10,864 nt of DNA from Saonia sp964398035 (GTDB taxonomy: Bacteria > Bacteroidota > Bacteroidia > Flavobacteriales > Flavobacteriaceae), in the NCBI GenBank assembly GCA_964398035.1, contig CAYNLI010000099.1:1-10864 (forward strand), in the 5' to 3' direction. Under the pieces are notes generated by a model. It was given only the letters and a program-made list of their open reading frames with translations, made no database searches and was not told where the DNA came from. Position numbers and translations under genes: made by a program. Positions within the stretch are counted from its first letter, which is position 1. Each line of letters opens with the position of its first letter. Of the stretch, positions 1-6,571 are shown one piece after another.

Positions 1-1025
1 TCATCAAACCCATTTAAAAAACAAATTAAATAGGTGGCTGGTAGGTGTTTTAAATCAGTCTTATCTGATGGGCTGAGCGTACTGTTTGTTTTTAATTTTT
101 CAAGCAAAGCATTATTGGTGTTCAAAATATGGTGCAATGTTTTCTTATCATATTGTGGTGGGTCAAAAATTAAATCGCTCTGAATATGATACTTTCCATT
201 TTCAGAAAAGGTAATCACCACTTTTTCCAAAGGATAATAATTTTGTTGTTTGCCCAGCCCCAATTGCACATATTCTATGGTGGTAAAAGAATCCTCATCA
301 AAGGCTATGGTCACATCATCCAAGGCGGAATAAAACAACTTTACCTGTTCATTGATCAGTTCTATATCAACTCTGGAATAATAGGTTTCTTTTTTTACTT
401 TTTTCCGTTTTCCTGCCCAACACACCACAAACTGTTCCTTAAAAACCTTGTAATCACTGCTTAAATCCCCATGCCTGTTATTAAGGAAATCTATGACGCT
501 GTCCAAAGTAAGCTCTATATTATTTTGGGCATGCTGTTCTATGGTTGCCACAGCTTTTGAGTTAATGTCTTTTAACTCAATATCAAAAACCTTGGGCATG
601 CTTATGCTCCCTTCCCTAAAGAAGACCGAGCCACCGTAATACTTCCAAATGTTCTTTTTAAGGGAGCAAATCTCTCCGTTGGATCTTATAGTGACCAAAC
701 CCACCACCTTACCTTCGGGAAGATTCGGAAAAGGAATATTCTCATAAGAAATTATTGGGGGATTGGCCAAATACGCATTGACCAGATTTTGAATCTTACT
801 GTCATCAAAAAAATCTACCCCAACAATTTTATTGTCTTCATCTTCCACTCCAATTACAATAAAAGAGTGGTTTTTGGGATTGCTGTTCGCCAAGGCACAA
901 ACATGTTTTAAAAATTTGCCTTTCCCTTCTCTTTGTCCAATATCTATGAATCGTTTTTTATCATAAAAACTGTTCTCGTCATTATGGGCGAGGAGATTTT
1001 TTACCAATAAGCGTTTGTTGATCAT
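1..1025 (-). CDS. Schlafen/AlbA_2-domain putative ATP/nucleic-acid-binding protein (3' end outside window)
   Basis: I translated this open frame by hand from the minus strand. It begins at ATG 1025-1023 and stays open for 341 codons to the left edge, so the C-terminus is missing. Residues about 25-145 resemble the AlbA_2 (Schlafen AAA_4) fold. FIDIGQREGKGKFLKHVCALAN, split around residues 26-47, matches the 'E..x-K...i.AlaN' start of the family, followed by FIVIGVEDEDNKIVGV (55-70), the usual 'iGV.D..g.i.G' strand-turn-strand. Residues about 150-341 form an unassigned second region, rich in charged residues and with no signal peptide or membrane segment, so the protein is probably cytoplasmic. 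AlbA_2 domains occur in putative transcriptional regulators and nucleic-acid-associated proteins; the substrate here is unknown. Its ATG overlaps the stop of the upstream dehydrogenase (ATGA), so the two are probably translated from one message. The domain call is fairly firm; the function is not. Confidence 0.75.
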   Translation of the reverse strand, partial: MINKRLLVKNLLAHNDENSFYDKKRFIDIGQREGKGKFLKHVCALANSNPKNHSFIVIGVEDEDNKIVGVDFFDDSKIQNLVNAYLANPPIISYENIPFPNLPEGKVVGLVTIRSNGEICSLKKNIWKYYGGSVFFREGSISMPKVFDIELKDINSKAVATIEQHAQNNIELTLDSVIDFLNNRHGDLSSDYKVFKEQFVVCWAGKRKKVKKETYYSRVDIELINEQVKLFYSALDDVTIAFDEDSFTTIEYVQLGLGKQQNYYPLEKVVITFSENGKYHIQSDLIFDPPQYDKKTLHHILNTNNALLEKLKTNSTLSPSDKTDLKHLPATYLICFLNGFD

Positions 1026-1780
1026 AATTGCCTGTTCACAATAGTACTACTTGCTTGTGCAGTGGACATTACAGTTAAATCGGCAATATTTACACGGTAA
1101 GGACGGGAAATTACAAAGTGGAGGATATCTGCAATGTCTCCAGGTTTTAGGACCTCAAAACCTTTGTACACATTGTCTGCACGTTCATCATCTCCTTTAA
1201 AGCGCACATTGCTGAACTCGGTTTCTACCATCCCAGGATTTACCGCGCCAACCTTAATGCCATACTTGTTTAAATCTATCCGCATTCCTTGGCTTATAGC
1301 ATCTACGGCGTGTTTACTGGCACAATACACATTGCCGTTAGGGTATACTTCTTTCCCTGCAGTTGAACCAATATTGATGATATGACCAGATTTCTTTTCC
1401 ACCATTTTTGGGATAATGGCCTTGGATATATAGAGCAGTCCTTTTACGTTAATATCCATCATGGCATCCCAATCTTCCGTACTGCCTTCATTGATCGGTT
1501 CCATCCCATGGGCATTGCCAGCATTGTTAATCAGTATCTGAATATCTGAAAAATCTTTTGGCAAGGATTCAATGGCGTTAAAAACTGCGTCTTTTTCCCG
1601 GATATCAAAATTTAGCGTGTGTATTTTGGTAAACGAAGAAAGTTCTTTTTCTAATTGATTCAATCTGTCTTTTCTTCTTCCACAGAGTACCAATTTTATG
1701 TTGTTTTTGGCAAACAATTGCGCTGTAGCTTTCCCTATTCCACTTGTTGCTCCGGTAATCAATGCTGTCTTTTCTTCCAT
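1022..1780 (-). CDS. ydfG: YdfG-type NADP-dependent short-chain dehydrogenase (SDR)
   Basis: A 252-aa classical SDR, full length for the family. The dinucleotide-binding motif TGATSGIG is at residues 9-16, and R35-R36 after the second strand favour NADP(H) over NAD(H). D59, NNAG at 85-88, and the catalytic set N111, S139, Y152 and K156 (YCASK) are all present, as is PG at 182-183. Several stretches match what I remember of Escherichia coli YdfG closely (GMEP near 92-95, HIINIGSTAG at 133-142, EFSNVRFKGDD at 188-198). YdfG oxidises 3-hydroxy acids such as L-allo-threonine and 3-hydroxypropionate and reduces malonic semialdehyde. The same substrate class is likely, but exact specificity is inference. 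It is a soluble cytoplasmic enzyme. The ATG at 1780 is chosen because the Rossmann strand begins within six residues of it. Its stop overlaps the start of the AlbA_2-domain gene, and it is divergent from moxR. Confidence 0.9.
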   Translation of the reverse strand: MEEKTALITGATSGIGKATAQLFAKNNIKLVLCGRRKDRLNQLEKELSSFTKIHTLNFDIREKDAVFNAIESLPKDFSDIQILINNAGNAHGMEPINEGSTEDWDAMMDINVKGLLYISKAIIPKMVEKKSGHIINIGSTAGKEVYPNGNVYCASKHAVDAISQGMRIDLNKYGIKVGAVNPGMVETEFSNVRFKGDDERADNVYKGFEVLKPGDIADILHFVISRPYRVNIADLTVMSTAQASSTIVNRQL

Positions 1781-1821
1781 AGGCTTGTGAAATTAAAAAA
1801 TAAATCCCTTAAAGCCTTCAT

Positions 1822-1853
1822 AAAACTTAGCGTTTTATGCGTTTTTTAACCAA
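1822..1853 (-). promoter_or_regulatory. Candidate Bacteroidota-type promoter for the dehydrogenase gene
   Basis: On the minus strand, TTGG (1853-1850) is followed after 20 bases by TAAGTTTT (1829-1822). The Bacteroidota consensus is TTTG, about 19-21 bases, then TAnnTTTG, so each box has at least one mismatch. It lies about 40 bases before the ATG at 1780. The spacer contains a 9-base tandem near-repeat (GCGTTTTAT/GCGTTTTTT on the plus strand, 1830-1847). The match is weak in an AT-rich region and could be chance. Confidence 0.25.
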
Positions 1854-1886
1854 TAATTAACAGCGCATGAGTAAATAAATTTACAT

Positions 1887-1917
1887 TTTGCATTTTATTA
1901 AAATCATGCTTTATTTG
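1887..1917 (+). promoter_or_regulatory. Candidate promoter for the moxR-bat operon
   Basis: TTTG at 1887-1890 is followed after 19 bases by TTTATTTG at 1910-1917. This fits the Bacteroidota -33/-7 consensus (TTTG, TAnnTTTG) with one mismatch, at the second base of the -7 box. A start site around 1923-1925 would leave a leader of roughly 15 bases before the ATG at 1940. An inverted repeat ATGC-N7-GCAT (1906-1920) overlaps the -7 box and could be an operator, but it is short. No Shine-Dalgarno is visible before moxR, as is usual in this phylum. Confidence 0.4.
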
Positions 1918-1939
1918 CATAAAATATAAAACACCTTCT

Positions 1940-2941
1940 ATGGAAGAAAATACTACAGTGGATATTAGTGCCGTGAACGATAAAATTGCCAAAGAAAGTG
2001 CTTTTATCGACCTTCTTGTATTGGAAATGAACAAGGTCATTATTGGCCAAAAACATATGATTGAACGCCTATTGATCGGTCTTTTAGGGCAAGGCCACAT
2101 ATTGTTGGAAGGAGTACCGGGACTGGCAAAAACATTGGCTATTACTACTTTGGCAAAAGCAGTAAAAGGAAGTTTTAGCAGAATACAGTTTACACCAGAT
2201 CTATTGCCTGCAGATGTTGTAGGCACCATGATATACAACATGAAAGAAAATGACTTCTCCATTAAGAAAGGCCCAATATTCGCCAATTTTGTGTTGGCAG
2301 ATGAAATAAACAGGGCGCCTGCAAAAGTGCAATCCGCTCTTTTAGAAGCCATGCAGGAGAAACAAGTGACCATTGGGGATGAAACTTTTATCCTTGACAA
2401 GCCATTTTTGGTCATGGCAACACAAAACCCTGTAGAGCAAGAAGGTACTTATCCATTGCCTGAGGCACAGATAGACCGTTTTATGCTAAAAACGGTAATT
2501 GATTATCCTAAAATGACCGAGGAACAATTGATTATCCGCCAAAATCTAAAAGGAGCTTATGAAGAAGTAAAACCTGTAGTGACCATCAAACAAATATTAA
2601 GTGCACAAAAGGCAGTTAGAGAGGTTTATATGGATGAAAAAATTGAGAAATATATTCTTGATATTGTTTTTGCCACACGTTATCCTGAAAAATACAATCT
2701 AGAAAATTTAAAACCTCTTATCAGTTTTGGTGCATCTCCCCGTGGGAGTATCAATTTGGCCACTGCTGCCAAATGTTATGCTTTTATTAAAAGAAGAGGA
2801 TATGTAGTGCCAGAAGATGTTAGAGCTATAGTACATGATGTATTGCGACACAGAATAGGTCTTACATATGAAGCCGAAGCTGAAAATGTCACTTCTGAAG
2901 AAATCATCAATAAGATCGTAAACGAAATTGAAGTGCCTTAA
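1940..2941 (+). CDS. moxR: MoxR-family AAA+ ATPase
   Basis: A 333-aa cytoplasmic MoxR ATPase of normal length, with an AAA_3 core followed by an AAA lid. Walker A is GVPGLAKT (58-65, K64/T65). Walker B ends in VLADE (118-122, D121/E122) followed by INRAP. Sensor 1 is in MATQNP (N163), the likely arginine finger is R180 in the DRF motif, and sensor 2 is in GASPRGS (R268). All residues needed for ATP binding and hydrolysis are present, so the enzyme should be active. MoxR ATPases act as chaperone-like remodelers of partner proteins that carry VWA or DUF58 domains. Here three such partners lie directly downstream (the DUF58 protein, BatA and BatB). It is the first gene of the operon and is divergent from the dehydrogenase. 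The ATG at 1940 places the conserved region near residue 30, as usual for the family. A 106-base gap with a repeat follows the gene. Confidence 0.95.
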   Translation: MEENTTVDISAVNDKIAKESAFIDLLVLEMNKVIIGQKHMIERLLIGLLGQGHILLEGVPGLAKTLAITTLAKAVKGSFSRIQFTPDLLPADVVGTMIYNMKENDFSIKKGPIFANFVLADEINRAPAKVQSALLEAMQEKQVTIGDETFILDKPFLVMATQNPVEQEGTYPLPEAQIDRFMLKTVIDYPKMTEEQLIIRQNLKGAYEEVKPVVTIKQILSAQKAVREVYMDEKIEKYILDIVFATRYPEKYNLENLKPLISFGASPRGSINLATAAKCYAFIKRRGYVVPEDVRAIVHDVLRHRIGLTYEAEAENVTSEEIINKIVNEIEVP

Positions 2942-2949
2942 ACTAGTTC

Positions 2950-3039
2950 GCAGTATTCAGTTACAGTAAACAGTTATTCTGATTACTGTTTTAAGCTGAA
3001 TATTTAATACTGCAATACCAAGACTGCAAACTGTTTACT
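2950..3039. repeat. Dyad-symmetric CAGT/ACTG repeat with hairpin potential between moxR and the DUF58 gene
   Basis: The gap holds four CAGT tetramers at 2951, 2958, 2964 and 2971 (spacing 7, 6 and 7 bases). The reverse complement ACTG then appears at 2985, 3009, 3023 and 3030, with a partial ACT at 3037. The inner part can fold on itself: GCAGTAT (2950-2956) with ATACTGC (3007-3013), TCAG (2957-2960) with CTGA (2996-2999), and AAACAGT (2968-2974) with ACTGTTT (2985-2991), leaving a 10-base loop. No T-run follows on either strand, so a classical intrinsic terminator is not supported. It could be an mRNA processing or stability element, or one copy of a dispersed intergenic repeat. The repeat is seen directly; its role is inference. 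Confidence 0.7.
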
Positions 3040-3047
3040 AAAAAAGG

Positions 3048-3911
3048 ATGGATACTAAAGAATTACTTAAAAAAGTTCGAAAGATCGAGATAAAGACACG
3101 TCATCTATCCGATCATATTTTTGGAGGAGAATACCATTCTACCTTCAAAGGACGGGGTATGACCTTTAGTGAAGTACGGCAGTACCAATTTGGGGATGAC
3201 GTAAGAAGTATTGACTGGAATGTTACCGCACGCTACAATGAGCCTTATATAAAAGTGTTTGAGGAAGAACGGGAACTTACAATGATGCTCCTAGTAGATA
3301 TCAGTGGTTCAGAGCTTTTTGGAACAAGTAACCAGTTCAAAAAAGAAATCATTACAGAGATTTCGGCCACTTTGGCTTTTTCAGCCATGCAAAATAATGA
3401 TAAAGCTGGTCTGATTTTATTTTCTGATAAAGTAGAACTATTTATTCCGCCGAAAAAAGGGAAAAGTCACGTACTACGTATTATTAGAGAACTATTGGAG
3501 TTTAAACCAAAAAGCACAAAGACCGATATTGCCGAAGCTCTAAAATATTTGACCAATGTAATGAAGAAGAAAGCCATTGTTTTTGTGCTTTCAGATTTTA
3601 TTGCCGATGATTATGAACGAACGTTAAAAATTATTGGGAACAAGCATGATGTTACTGGGATAAGGGTCTATGATAAAAGAGAAGAAAGCATTCCCAATCT
3701 GGGCATGGTGCAAATGCAAGACGCAGAAACTGGGGCAACACAATTAGTAAATACGCATTCCAAAAAAGTGCGTATGGCGTATGGCAAATATCATAAGGAA
3801 AGGGTAGACTATTTTACAGAGGCATTTACAAAATCTGGCTGCGGGGTTATTAATTGCAGGGTAGATGAGAGTTACGTTAAAAAACTATTGGGGTATTTTA
3901 AACGAAGATGA
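3048..3911 (+). CDS. DUF58 family protein (VWA-like)
   Basis: A 287-aa protein of the DUF58 family, with no signal peptide or membrane segment, so probably cytoplasmic. The hallmark region is clear: G35-R36-G37-M38-x-F then E42-V-R-x-Y and GDDVRSIDWNVTAR (49-62), followed by the VWA-like first strand with the metal-site motif DISGS (84-88). Further candidate metal-site positions are T159 and D183 (LSDF), so the MIDAS-like site seems intact. DUF58 proteins are regularly encoded next to MoxR ATPases and are thought to be their partners or substrates. The start at 3048 gives the usual length. No Shine-Dalgarno at normal spacing is visible. The stop overlaps the next start by four bases (ATGA), suggesting translational coupling. 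The exact biochemical role is unknown for the family. Confidence 0.92.
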   Translation: MDTKELLKKVRKIEIKTRHLSDHIFGGEYHSTFKGRGMTFSEVRQYQFGDDVRSIDWNVTARYNEPYIKVFEEERELTMMLLVDISGSELFGTSNQFKKEIITEISATLAFSAMQNNDKAGLILFSDKVELFIPPKKGKSHVLRIIRELLEFKPKSTKTDIAEALKYLTNVMKKKAIVFVLSDFIADDYERTLKIIGNKHDVTGIRVYDKREESIPNLGMVQMQDAETGATQLVNTHSKKVRMAYGKYHKERVDYFTEAFTKSGCGVINCRVDESYVKKLLGYFKRR

Positions 3912-5569
3912 TAAAAGAAATGAACGGTTTTAAATTAAAAATGAAAAGTTATCTGTCTTGCCAAATATGGTCTAGGCATCTTTTTGTTGCTTTCTTTTTA
4001 TTATCGTTTTCATCATTTTCACAGGTTACTTCTAAGGTTGATACTACCTATATAAAAATTGGAGAGCAAATTAAATACACCATAACGGTTGAGGCAGATT
4101 CTACCGATGTAGTGTTTTTTCCCGAAGACCAAACTTTTTCACCTTTGGAAATGGTGGAAGCCCTTGCCATAGATACTGTTAGAAAAAAAGACAGGGTAAC
4201 ACTACAGCGAATTTATGCGCTTACCCAGTTTGATTCTGGCGCATATACCATTCCACCACAGCGCATTGCCATAAATGAGAAACCTTTCTTTACAGATTCA
4301 GTAAGAATTAGCGTGACCACAGTTGCTGTGGATACCATCACCAAAAAAATATACGATATTAAGCCAATGATCAATGTGGATAAAAGTAATTCCGAATTAT
4401 GGAAAACACTTTTGTGGATACTTATCCCCCTATTGATTATTGGAGGTTTGTTGTATTGGTTCTACATCAGAAAAAAACCATTGTCAGAAGAAGAAAAAGA
4501 AGCACTTTTACCTCCCTATGACAGAGCGTTGATGGAACTGAAAAAATTAGAGAATTCTAGGTACCTCATCCAAGATGAGTACAAACAATACTATTCTGAA
4601 CTTACGGATATTGTCCGTTCCTATTTAGAAGAAGACGTTCATGTCTCCGCTTTGGAAAGCACCACTAACCAATTGATCAACAGGTTAGAAATGCTGAAAG
4701 ATGCAGGAGAATTGGATTTGGCAGAAGATACCATACAACGGTTTAAACAAATATTACAAACTGCGGATCTAGTAAAGTTTGCCAAATCCAAACCAGAGAC
4801 CTCGGTAGCTGAACAAGACAGAAAATCTATTGAGCAAATTGTAATAAAAACACATGATGCACTGCCTGAACCTACAGCCGAAGAATTGTTGCACAATGAA
4901 GAATATTTGGAAGAATTGGCAAAAAAACAGCAAAAGAAAAAATGGTTTGTTGCAGCTGGCATCTTAGCTGGGCTACTTTTTTTAACTATGGGGTTTGCTA
5001 TAGTAAAATATGGATTTAGTAATGTTAAAGACTCTATAATTGGTCATCCAACCAAAGAATTGTTGGAAGGAGAATGGGTGTCCAGCTCCTATGGTTTTCC
5101 GCCCATAAGCCTTAAAACACCAAAAGTGCTTATTCGGCAAGAAGTTAATCTTCCGCCAGAAGCAAAAGCTACCATAAAGGAGCTACAAGCTTTTATGTAT
5201 AGAAGCTCCGTAGGTTTATTCACCATTGCCAGCACTTCTACTTCGTTTGTAGGAGAGGGTGAACCAGATTTTGATAAAACTATAGAACAATTATTAAAAA
5301 GTTTTGAGGACAAGGGAGCAAAAAACATCACCACAAAACAAGAAGAGTTTAGTACAATTTCAGGAATAAAAGGAATAAAAACCTATGGCTCAGGGAAATT
5401 TGCAGTACCAGAATCCAAAGAACTAATAAAAGGAAAATACATCATTCTTAGTTTTGGGGGCAAAGGTTTTCAGCAACAAATATTAATCTCTTGGCTGGAT
5501 GGGGATACCTATGCCGAAGAAATTGTAGATAGAATATTACAATCTGTAGAAGTAAAAAACGAAGTTTAA
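3908..5569 (+). CDS. BatD-like membrane protein with two transmembrane segments and an extra C-terminal domain
   Basis: A 553-aa protein not assigned with certainty. Residues 1-38 look like a signal peptide (basic start, then LFVAFFLLSFSSFS, cleavage near Q39). Residues 40-160 are a predicted periplasmic beta-rich domain reminiscent of BatD-type sandwiches. Membrane segment 1 is about 165-187, ending in YIRKK. Residues 190-345 are a highly charged, helical cytoplasmic region. Membrane segment 2 is about 346-368. Residues 370-553 form a second periplasmic alpha/beta domain of unknown type. The cytoplasmic region resembles the C-terminal tail of BatD. The first start (3908) overlaps the DUF58 stop; ATGs at residues 5 and 12 would also leave a usable signal peptide, so the exact start is uncertain. 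The last base of its stop abuts the batA ATG. The position suggests a membrane-anchored partner of the VWA/MoxR complex. Confidence 0.8.
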   Translation: MIKEMNGFKLKMKSYLSCQIWSRHLFVAFFLLSFSSFSQVTSKVDTTYIKIGEQIKYTITVEADSTDVVFFPEDQTFSPLEMVEALAIDTVRKKDRVTLQRIYALTQFDSGAYTIPPQRIAINEKPFFTDSVRISVTTVAVDTITKKIYDIKPMINVDKSNSELWKTLLWILIPLLIIGGLLYWFYIRKKPLSEEEKEALLPPYDRALMELKKLENSRYLIQDEYKQYYSELTDIVRSYLEEDVHVSALESTTNQLINRLEMLKDAGELDLAEDTIQRFKQILQTADLVKFAKSKPETSVAEQDRKSIEQIVIKTHDALPEPTAEELLHNEEYLEELAKKQQKKKWFVAAGILAGLLFLTMGFAIVKYGFSNVKDSIIGHPTKELLEGEWVSSSYGFPPISLKTPKVLIRQEVNLPPEAKATIKELQAFMYRSSVGLFTIASTSTSFVGEGEPDFDKTIEQLLKSFEDKGAKNITTKQEEFSTISGIKGIKTYGSGKFAVPESKELIKGKYIILSFGGKGFQQQILISWLDGDTYAEEIVDRILQSVEVKNEV

Positions 5570-6568
5570 ATGTTTAAAGGTATTTCATTTGCAAACCCAC
5601 AGTTCTTTTGGTTGTTTTTACTACTTCCATTGGCAATGCTATGGTATTTCTTTAAACGAAAGGAAGAAACGGCATCTCTTAAGATTTCAAGCGTAAAAGG
5701 ATTTACTGTTCATTCCATACTGCCAAAATTAAAGCCGTTGCTATTTATGCTCAGGCTATTGGCTTTGGGTGCTATTATTACGGCTTTGGCCCGCCCACAG
5801 ACCGAAGATATTTCCACAAGGACAAAAACCACCAAGGGAATAGACATTGTCATGGCCATTGATGTTTCATCCAGTATGTTGGCTCGGGATTTAAAGCCCA
5901 ATAGACTATCTGCCCTTAAAGAAGTGGCAGGAGATTTTATACGTCAACGTCCAAATGATAGAATTGGCATAGTGGCCTATGCAGGGGAAAGCTACACCAA
6001 AACACCTATTACAAGTGATAAATCCATCGTCTTAAACGCCTTAAAGGAAATCACCTATGGACAATTGAATGATGGTACCGCTATTGGAATGGGATTGGCA
6101 ACATCCGTAAATAGATTAAAAGAAAGCAAAGCAATCAGTAAAGTAATCATACTTCTTACGGATGGCGTAAATAATTCTGGTTTTATAGAACCACAAACCG
6201 CCGCAGATCTGGCTGTAGAATATGGCATTAAAACCTATACCATTGGTCTGGGCACCAACGGGAACGCTTTAACTCCCATCACCTATAATGCAGATGGTTC
6301 TTTTAGATATGGAATGCGACAGGTAAAAATAGACGAAGGGCTGTTGGAAGATATAGCCAAAGCTACGGGCGGACAATATTTTAGAGCGACCGATAATGAA
6401 AAACTTGAAGAAATCTATGACGAGATAAACAAGTTGGAAAAAACGGAAGTAGAAGAATTTAAATATTATAGGTACGAAGAAAAGTTTAGGCCATGGGTGC
6501 TTTTGGCAGGAGCATTATTACTATTGGAATGGATATTAAGAAACACATTATTTAGAAGTTTTATATAG
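5570..6568 (+). CDS. batA: BatA, VWA-domain membrane protein
   Basis: A 332-aa inner-membrane protein with the family layout: hydrophobic segments at about 11-27 and 55-74, a VWA domain at about 90-290, and a closing membrane segment at about 308-327. The metal-ion-dependent adhesion site is complete: DVSSS (98-102), T170 in DGTAIG, and D198 in LTDGVNN, so metal-dependent ligand binding should be possible. Family members were named from the Bacteroides fragilis aerotolerance locus. They are believed to act with MoxR ATPases, but the ligand is unknown. The gene starts directly after the preceding stop (0-base gap) and ends 3 bases before batB. BatB has the same layout and MIDAS spacing, which points to an old tandem duplication. 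The assignment as BatA rather than BatB rests on gene order. Confidence 0.93.
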   Translation: MFKGISFANPQFFWLFLLLPLAMLWYFFKRKEETASLKISSVKGFTVHSILPKLKPLLFMLRLLALGAIITALARPQTEDISTRTKTTKGIDIVMAIDVSSSMLARDLKPNRLSALKEVAGDFIRQRPNDRIGIVAYAGESYTKTPITSDKSIVLNALKEITYGQLNDGTAIGMGLATSVNRLKESKAISKVIILLTDGVNNSGFIEPQTAADLAVEYGIKTYTIGLGTNGNALTPITYNADGSFRYGMRQVKIDEGLLEDIAKATGGQYFRATDNEKLEEIYDEINKLEKTEVEEFKYYRYEEKFRPWVLLAGALLLLEWILRNTLFRSFI

Positions 6569-6571
6569 ACA

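Noticed and set aside
186..464. Plus-strand open frame of 92 codons
   Set aside because: It lies inside the minus-strand AlbA_2-domain gene, which stays open for 341 codons with a recognisable domain; the plus-strand product has no recognisable features.
1846..2415. Minus-strand open frame of 189 codons overlapping the 5' half of moxR
   Set aside because: It is antisense to the Walker A/B region of a clear MoxR ATPase and its product resembles no family I know.
2950..3013. The hairpin after moxR as an intrinsic terminator
   Set aside because: No T-run follows the stem on either strand and the stem is interrupted by internal loops; the downstream genes belong to the same functional cluster.
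2950..3039. CRISPR-like array
   Set aside because: The repeated unit is only four bases with 2-3 base gaps, inverted in its second half, and there are no cas genes.
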